DNA of 64,000 bases from Pseudomonadota bacterium (GTDB taxonomy: Bacteria > Chloroflexota > UBA6077 > JAJPHF01). Position 1 is the first letter of the stretch, and every line of letters starts with the position of its first letter. The notes beneath the pieces are model-generated. The model did not search any database. It had not been told where the DNA came from and saw only the letters and a list, made by a program, of their open reading frames with translations. The stretch is from contig JAJPHF010000168.1 of assembly GCA_021325365.1 (NCBI GenBank), positions 1-64,000 on the forward strand, read 5' to 3'. Positions 59,003-64,000 of this stretch are shown here, in pieces. Made by a program: the position numbers and the translations under genes.

Positions 59003-60079
59003 CTACGGCGCCGGCTGCCAGCCGCTCGCCTTTAGCTCCTGGTACGCCTCGCGCACCAGGCGGAAGTCGTACATCTGCTCGGCCGGCGGCACCTGCTCGA
59101 TGCCGTTCGTCTGCGCGCGCAGCAGCGCGTCGGCGCGCGCGTCGTCGAGCGGCACCGTGCCGTCCTCGGTCAGTGTGGGCAGCGTGTCGTCGTAGTCGGC
59201 CTCATTGGCGTCGCGCGGCACCGTGTTGTACTTCAGCAGCACGTCCACCGTGCCGTCGCGGTAGGTCTTGAAATACTCGCGACCCTTCAGCGTCGCCCGC
59301 AGGAAGCGCTTCGCGCGGTCGCGGTGCTGCGCCAGCTCGGCGTCGGTGGTGGCGGCGCCCTGGTAAGGCATCCGCACCTCCTGCTCGAAGTCGGCCAGCA
59401 AGTTGCCAGGGAAGCCGGCCGCCTTGAGCTGCACGATGATGCCAGTGTCCAGCGGCATCGCTGCCACCGAGCCGGTCTGCATGGCGACGAGCCGCTGGTT
59501 GCCCGTGCCGATCGCCGTGTAGACGACCCCGTTCGGGTCGAGCCCGTGCTTGTGCAGGAGGAGCCGCGTGGCGATCTCGAACGTGTCGCCGCGGGCCTGC
59601 ACGCCGACTGTCTTGCCCGCCAGTTCGGCCAGCGTGTGAATCTCGGGCGTGCTCGACCACATCTGGTAGGGCACGCGGTCGGCGCTGGTGAGGATGACCT
59701 TCAGGGGTGCGCCCTGGATGGCGGCGCTCACCGCCGAGGTGGCGGAGGTGCTGTATTGCAGATCGCCGGAGATGAGCGCGGGCGTGGCGGCGCCGCCGCC
59801 CGCTTTCACCATGTCGATCGCCAGGCCCTCCTCGGCGTAGTAGCCCTTGTCCATCGCAATGAAGTAGGGGGCGTAGATGGCGGCGTCGGCGGCGAAGGCG
59901 ACTTTGATGGTGTCCAGGGGCGGCGGGGACGGCGCGGCCGGGGCGGATGCGGACCCGGCGGCCGCGGGCGCACTCGTCGCGGCGGGCGCCGGCCGCGCGG
60001 GCGCGGCGGCGGGGCCGCAGGCGGCGAGCGCCAATGCCAGCAGGACGCCGAGCGTCAGGGGCCGCGCGACGGGGGTCAT
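59003..60079 (-). CDS. NMT1-like substrate-binding lipoprotein, first gene of the array
   Basis: About 358 residues; ATG at 60079 behind GGAGGCTGGCC. Lipobox ALALAACG. IYAPYFIAMDKGYYAEEGLAIDM, GGGAATPALISGDLQYSTSATSAVSAAIQGAPLKV and the terminal LKASGWQPAP are the subgroup motifs. It is directly downstream of the promoter at 60154-60182 and the LysR-type box at 60201-60223, so it is probably the first gene of the regulated minus-strand array. Confidence 0.88.
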   Translation of the reverse strand: MTPVARPLTLGVLLALALAACGPAAAPARPAPAATSAPAAAGSASAPAAPSPPPLDTIKVAFAADAAIYAPYFIAMDKGYYAEEGLAIDMVKAGGGAATPALISGDLQYSTSATSAVSAAIQGAPLKVILTSADRVPYQMWSSTPEIHTLAELAGKTVGVQARGDTFEIATRLLLHKHGLDPNGVVYTAIGTGNQRLVAMQTGSVAAMPLDTGIIVQLKAAGFPGNLLADFEQEVRMPYQGAATTDAELAQHRDRAKRFLRATLKGREYFKTYRDGTVDVLLKYNTVPRDANEADYDDTLPTLTEDGTVPLDDARADALLRAQTNGIEQVPPAEQMYDFRLVREAYQELKASGWQPAP

Positions 60080-60153
60080 GGCCAGCCTCCCTGGACGGCA
60101 GCCACCGCGCTGGACCGTGCCGCCGCCACGGCCGCTCGGTTAGCTGCTGCCCT

Positions 60154-60182
60154 ACTCTACCCCCGTAGACACTTTCAATCAA
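60154..60182 (-). promoter_or_regulatory. promoter facing the minus-strand array
   Basis: On the minus strand TTGATT (60177-60182) and TAGAGT (60154-60159) are spaced by exactly 17 bases. Each hexamer matches four of six consensus positions, a usual strength for an activator-dependent promoter. The predicted start is near 60147, about 68 bases ahead of the first gene. Confidence 0.6.
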
Positions 60183-60200
60183 TTGGCAATGAGGCACTAT

Positions 60201-60223
60201 ATTCATGCATTGGGAGCATGAAT
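60201..60223 (-). promoter_or_regulatory. LysR-type operator box
   Basis: ATTCATGC and GCATGAAT are perfect inverted half-sites separated by seven bases, giving the ATGC-N7-GCAT (T-N11-A) form of LysR boxes. The centre, about 60212, is close to -65 from the predicted start at about 60147, the classic position for a LysR activator. The LysR gene ends 12 bases away at 60235. Confidence 0.65.
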
Positions 60224-60234
60224 CCGCGCCAGGC

Positions 60235-61146
60235 TCAGCGGGGCGCGGCCGCCTCGGCGCGCAGGTGGCTCAGCAGGAACTCGCGCAGCGCCCGCGCCAC
60301 CGGCGTGACTGGCACGCTGTCGCGCCGCGCCAGACAGAAGCCCTGCGCCAGGACCGGCTCGGCGACGCGGAGCGCGCGGAGGCGCCCCTCGGCCAGCTCG
60401 CGCTTGAGCGCCGAGCCGAAGAGGACGCCCACGCCGCCGCCGACCTCGACGAGGCGCTTCACGCCTTCCGCCGCGCGGAGGTCCATCTGGCGCGGGATGC
60501 TGAACCCCCGTCGCGACAGCTCCTGAAAGATGCGCGCCCAGGACGCCTGGGCGAACGGCCCGATCACCGTCTCGCCGCGCAGGTCGTCGAGCGACACCTG
60601 CTCCCGCCCGGCGAGCGGCGAGCCGGGCGCGGCGAAGAAGACGATCGGGTCGTCGTACAGCCACTCCAGCCGCACGCCCGGCGGCGGCGCCGTCTGGCCG
60701 ACGACGGCCAGGTCGTAGCGCTCGCCCATGAAGGTCGGCCAGACCTGGTCGGCGTTCACGACCTCCAGGTTGATCCGGGCCGCCGGAAAGGCCTGGATGA
60801 ACTCGCCGATCACGGCGGGCAGCACGTAGCTGGCGGGCGTGACCGTGGCCAGCAGCCGCACCGGCCCGCCCGTCCCGGCGCGCATCGCCGCCAGTAGCGT
60901 GTCCAGCTCGCGCATCTGGGCCACGATGGTCTGGGCGGCGCGCGCGACCTCGGCGCCGGCGGGCGTGAGCGCGAGCCGCCGGCCCTCGCGCGCGACCAGC
61001 GGCAGGCCGGCCTTCTGCTCGGCGGCGTGCAGCGTGCGGCTGACCGTCGGCTGCCCGAGGTACAGTGCGGCCCCGATGCTGGCGAGCGTCTCGCCCTCCG
61101 CCAGGCCCGCGAGCACGCGCAGCTCGGTGAGCGAGAAGGGCGCCAC
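60235..61146 (-). CDS. LysR-family transcriptional regulator
   Basis: About 303 residues from a GTG at 61146. N-terminal winged HTH: LTELRVLAGLAEGETLASIGAALYLGQPTVSRTLHAAEQKAGLPLVAREGRRLALTPAGAE. The effector domain (about 90-300) has VRLLATVTPASYVLPAVIGEFIQAFPAARINLEVVNADQVW and further LysR-like features. The gene follows the amidohydrolase by four bases and is followed at once by a LysR-type box and a promoter that drives the catabolic array, so it is probably the array's regulator. It may respond to an aromatic or similar acid. Confidence 0.92.
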   Translation of the reverse strand: MAPFSLTELRVLAGLAEGETLASIGAALYLGQPTVSRTLHAAEQKAGLPLVAREGRRLALTPAGAEVARAAQTIVAQMRELDTLLAAMRAGTGGPVRLLATVTPASYVLPAVIGEFIQAFPAARINLEVVNADQVWPTFMGERYDLAVVGQTAPPPGVRLEWLYDDPIVFFAAPGSPLAGREQVSLDDLRGETVIGPFAQASWARIFQELSRRGFSIPRQMDLRAAEGVKRLVEVGGGVGVLFGSALKRELAEGRLRALRVAEPVLAQGFCLARRDSVPVTPVARALREFLLSHLRAEAAAPR

Positions 61147-61150
61147 GCCG

Positions 61151-62812
61151 CTAGCCCAGCCCGGCGCCCGGCCGCGCCCAGGCGATGGCCCCGCCGACGA
61201 CGGTCAGCTCGACGGGGACATCCTTGATCTCCAGCGGGTCGACGGCCGTCGGATCGGCGCCGAGGACCGTGAGGTCGGCCAGCTTGCCGGGCGCCAGGGT
61301 GCCCTTCTCGCGCTCCTCGAACGCCAGGTAGGCGGCGTCGGCCGTGTAGGCGCGCAGCGCCTGCTCGACGCCGATGCGCTGCTCGGGGCCGAGCAGGTCA
61401 CCCTCGCGCGTCAGGCGATTCACGGCCGCCCAGATGCCGAACAGCGGGTCGAGGGGCGTCACGGGGCAATCGCTGTGCAGGGCGAAGCGGATGCCGCGCT
61501 GCTGGGCCGAGCGCAGCGGGCTGATGCGGGGCGCGCGCTCGGGGCCGAGGAACAGCCGGCGGTGGCGGTCGCCCCAGTAGTAGACGTGCTTTACGAAGAA
61601 CGACGGGTAGACGCCCAGCCGGGCGATGCGGTCGAGCTGCGCCTCGGTCGCCATCTGGCAGTGCTCCAGGCGGTGGCGGGCGTCGGGGCGGGGGAAGGCC
61701 GCCTGGGCGCGCTCGAAGGCGTCGAGCGCGGAGTCGATGCTGCGGTCGCCGTTGGTGTGGATGGCGACCTGGAAGCCGGCGCGGTGGGCGGCGAGCACCA
61801 GGGCGTCGAGCCGCTCCTGCTCCATCGTCAGCATCCCCGTGCGCGTTGGGTCGCAGTGATACGGGTCGTGCAGCGCGCCGGTGAGCGCCTGGATGGAGCC
61901 GTCCTGCGTGATCTTGATGCTGCGCGTGCCGAAGCGGCGCGTCTGGTAGTCGCCGACGAACGCCCAGTCGGTATCGGCGCGGCCTTCCAGGTAGTCCTGC
62001 ACCAGCTCGACGCGCAGCAGGCCGCGCACGCGCAGCTGGAAGCTGGGCGCGACGGTGGCCTCCTGGTAGGCGGCGACCTCCGTCTGGCCCGCGCGGCCAC
62101 CCACGCCCGCGTCGTGGGTGCTGGTGATGCCGGCGGCCAGGTAGTCGTCGTGGACGTCGCGCAGGCCGGCGACGATCTGGGCGACGGTGAGCGGCGGCTG
62201 CACCTCGTTCACGCGGAAGCGCGCGCCGCGCTCCATCAGCACGCCGGTCGGCTCGCCGTCGGCGTCGCGCACGATGCGGCCGTCGAGGCCCTTGTACTGG
62301 TCGGGGGTGTCGCGCGTGATGTGGGCGAGGGCCAGGGCGCGGCTGTTCACGGCGCAGACGTGGTGCGAGACGTGCCAGAGCAGGACCGGATGGTCGGGCG
62401 CGACGGCGTCGAGGTCGTGGCGGTTCGGGTGACGCTGGTCGGCGAGCAGCGTATCGTCGTAGCCCTCACCCTCGATCCAGGCGCCGGGCGGGGTGGTGCG
62501 CGCGCGCTCGGCGACGCGCGCGACGAGGTCGGCGATCGTCTGGTTCGGCGGGGTGCGGCAGTCCACGAACTGCTGGCGCACGCCGAGCAGGCCCAGGTGG
62601 GTGTGCGTCTCGATGAAGCCGGGCAGGACGGTGCGACCCGGGAGCCGGAGCACGGCCGTGCCCGGCCCGATCCAGGGCCGCACGTCGTCGGCGTCGCCCA
62701 CGGCGACCAGCCGCCCGTCGCGCGCGGCGAGCGCGGTGGCCCGCGGCCGCGCGCCCTCCATCGTGATGACGTTCGCCTCGACGATCGCCAGGTCGGCGTG
62801 TGGGTTACTCAT
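61151..62812 (-). CDS. amidohydrolase (YtcJ/N-substituted formamide deformylase-like)
   Basis: About 553 residues; ATG at 62812 behind CGGGAGAGGCAC. Motifs of the amidohydrolase superfamily: VLPGFIETHTHL near residue 70 (HxH), a carboxylated-lysine-type IKITQDGSIQALTGAL, VAIHTNGDRSID, RHRLEHCQMA and ALHSDCPVTPLDPLFGIWAAVNR near the C-terminus. This branch includes YtcJ and N-substituted formamide deformylase (metal-dependent C-N hydrolysis in the cytoplasm). It is co-transcribed with the LysR gene and may start the operon that feeds the regulator. Confidence 0.9.
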   Translation of the reverse strand: MSNPHADLAIVEANVITMEGARPRATALAARDGRLVAVGDADDVRPWIGPGTAVLRLPGRTVLPGFIETHTHLGLLGVRQQFVDCRTPPNQTIADLVARVAERARTTPPGAWIEGEGYDDTLLADQRHPNRHDLDAVAPDHPVLLWHVSHHVCAVNSRALALAHITRDTPDQYKGLDGRIVRDADGEPTGVLMERGARFRVNEVQPPLTVAQIVAGLRDVHDDYLAAGITSTHDAGVGGRAGQTEVAAYQEATVAPSFQLRVRGLLRVELVQDYLEGRADTDWAFVGDYQTRRFGTRSIKITQDGSIQALTGALHDPYHCDPTRTGMLTMEQERLDALVLAAHRAGFQVAIHTNGDRSIDSALDAFERAQAAFPRPDARHRLEHCQMATEAQLDRIARLGVYPSFFVKHVYYWGDRHRRLFLGPERAPRISPLRSAQQRGIRFALHSDCPVTPLDPLFGIWAAVNRLTREGDLLGPEQRIGVEQALRAYTADAAYLAFEEREKGTLAPGKLADLTVLGADPTAVDPLEIKDVPVELTVVGGAIAWARPGAGLG

Positions 62813-63069
62813 GTGCCTCTCCCGAAAGCGGGGACCATCAGGGCGGCGTGAGCGGAGGGGCGTGCCACACCGGGTTGTTGTCCATCTGGCCATAGGGTGG
62901 CCTAGCGTCTCATGGTAGGCGCGGCGGCCGGGAAGTGGCAAGGGCCGGGCGAGGGGCGATGCCGTGCGGCTGGGGCGCCGCGGTGCGCGGGAGGGGCGCG
63001 AGGCAGGTGGGGGGCGGGCAGGCGCCGGCGACCGACCTTCATCCCTTCCGGCCCGCAAGGGCGCGCGGG

Positions 63070-64000
63070 TCATCCGTGGCGGGGTTCGGATCGGTCGGTT
63101 CCGCTCGCGACCACGTTAATGTCGACCTCGGGGAGAGCGCGCAGGAGCTTGGCGACGACTGAGCCGTGGAGCAGCTCGTACCAGCGGCTGCGCTCGGAGT
63201 GGCCGATGACGATCCGCGTCACGTTCCGCTCGCGGGCGACACGCACCAGCTCCGACGCCACGTCACCCTGGAGCTGGAGCACTTCGGCGCCGAGGTCTTC
63301 GGCTACCCGCAGGTTGGCGGCGAGGCCCTTGCGCTCGGCCTCCGCGGCGCGCTCCCAGCCCCGTGGCGCCACGAACACCGCCAGCAGCTCGGCCTGCAGC
63401 CGATCGGCCGTGCGCCACGCGCGCCGAATGAGGTGGGCCGACTGCGGGCGGTGGTCGATGCACACCATGACCCGCTCCCCCGCCGGCCAGGTCTTCTCGA
63501 TCTGGTGGTCGTGCATGTAGTCCTGGAGCCGCTCGTCCACTTCCTGGGCGATGCGCCGTAGCGCTAGCTCGCGCAGCGCCGTCAGGTTGCCCTCGCGGAA
63601 GAACTCGTTGAGCGCGCGGGCGGCGCGGTCCGGCGGGTACACGTTGCCGTGCTTGATACGCGAGCGCAGCGCCTGCGGCGACATGTCGACCAGCTCGACC
63701 TCGTCCGCGTCATCGATCACCTTGTCGGGGATCCGCTCGCGCACCTTCACGCCGGTGATCGTCTCCACGATGTCGGCCAGGCTCTCCAGGTGCTGGACGT
63801 TGACCGTGCCGACGACGTGGATGCCGGCGTCGAGCAGGTCGTACACGTCCTGCCAGCGCTTCTCGTGCTTCGAGCCAGGCGCGTTGGTGTGGGCCAGCTC
63901 GTCCACCAGCGCCACCTGGGGCTTGCGCGCGATGACGGCGTCGGTGTCCATCTCCGCGAGCGTCACGCCGCGGTACTCGATCTGCTTGCGGGGGACTACC
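63070..64000 (-). CDS. KdpD-like N-terminal sensor protein with Usp domain (5' partial)
   Basis: The gene continues past the right edge; the last visible codons read VPRKQIEYRGVTLAEMDTDAV, in the middle of a KdpD domain. PQVALVDELAHTNAPGSKHEKRWQDVYDLLDAGIHVVGTVNVQHLESLADIVETITG is diagnostic of KdpD. From about 140 residues further on, a Usp-like domain begins (VMVCIDHRPQSAHLIRRAWRTADRLQAELLAVF) and the protein ends in VNVVASGTDRSEPRHG at 63070. The transmembrane and histidine-kinase domains of full KdpD are missing, so this is a short KdpD/Usp protein. In other bacteria such forms bind K+ or nucleotides. No kdpABC is visible. Confidence 0.88.
   Translation of the reverse strand, partial: VVPRKQIEYRGVTLAEMDTDAVIARKPQVALVDELAHTNAPGSKHEKRWQDVYDLLDAGIHVVGTVNVQHLESLADIVETITGVKVRERIPDKVIDDADEVELVDMSPQALRSRIKHGNVYPPDRAARALNEFFREGNLTALRELALRRIAQEVDERLQDYMHDHQIEKTWPAGERVMVCIDHRPQSAHLIRRAWRTADRLQAELLAVFVAPRGWERAAEAERKGLAANLRVAEDLGAEVLQLQGDVASELVRVARERNVTRIVIGHSERSRWYELLHGSVVAKLLRALPEVDINVVASGTDRSEPRHG

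Noticed and set aside
1..64000. tRNA, rRNA, prophage or intact insertion sequence
   Set aside because: No T-loop-like GTTCGA(A/T)C in an acceptor-stem context, no rRNA stretches, no integrase or phage genes were seen by eye. A covariance-model search could still find a tRNA that I missed.

Overview
The window is very GC-rich and densely coded. Start codons are ATG or GTG, nearly always behind a good GGAGG-type ribosome-binding site. No rRNA, tRNA, CRISPR array or intact mobile element was recognised. The gene mix suggests a bacterium of the phylum Chloroflexota: many LLM-class flavin oxidoreductases, many NMT1/THI5-like binding lipoproteins, Uma2, RES/Xre, a KdpD-like sensor fragment, and secreted proteins with Thr/Pro linkers. 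This is an inference from gene content; no marker gene fixes the taxonomy.

Left part (1-23 kb): an FAD/NAD(P) oxidoreductase; a transposase remnant; a frameshifted secreted Kelch protein; FabZ; an acetamidase-like amidase; a secreted phosphoesterase; an unknown protein with its own promoter; an isochorismatase-family hydrolase and a VOC protein. Then come a large DUF11-type surface protein with a PEP-CTERM-like tail, divergent from a membrane diguanylate cyclase, and an orphan HyuB carrying translated repeat DNA. An LLM oxidoreductase/hydrolase pair, Uma2, a PNPOx-like protein, an MFS exporter and a metal-dependent amidohydrolase follow.

Middle part (23-40 kb): three solitary binding lipoproteins; NUDIX and J-domain proteins; moaD-moaE, where MoaD has an unusual C-terminal extension; a lipoprotein esterase; an HbpS/GlcG-like protein; a cupin-SDR pair; a secreted GH5-like glycosidase sharing a C-terminal module with the Kelch protein; another LLM enzyme; a diiron protein; a RES/Xre toxin-antitoxin pair with a palindromic operator; another binding lipoprotein; and a small membrane protein behind 11-bp-phased direct repeats.

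Right part (40-63 kb): an almost gap-free run of about twenty genes, all on the minus strand. It mixes LLM oxidoreductases, a flavin reductase, alpha/beta hydrolases, two bicupins, a two-domain VOC protein, an M29/NicX-like protein, an M24-fold protein without its metal ligands, and seven substrate-binding lipoproteins with no permease or ATPase. A LysR regulator sits at the upstream end. Beside it are a LysR-type box (ATGC-N7-GCAT) and a 17-bp-spaced promoter facing the array. I infer a regulated system for uptake and oxidative or hydrolytic breakdown of small organic, perhaps aromatic or N-heterocyclic, compounds. The substrate is unknown. A KdpD/Usp protein runs off the right edge.

Several families of hairpin-forming, G/C-tract-rich intergenic repeats are scattered through the window. 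One lies in frame inside hyuB and another abuts, and appears to supply, the stop codon of a hydrolase.
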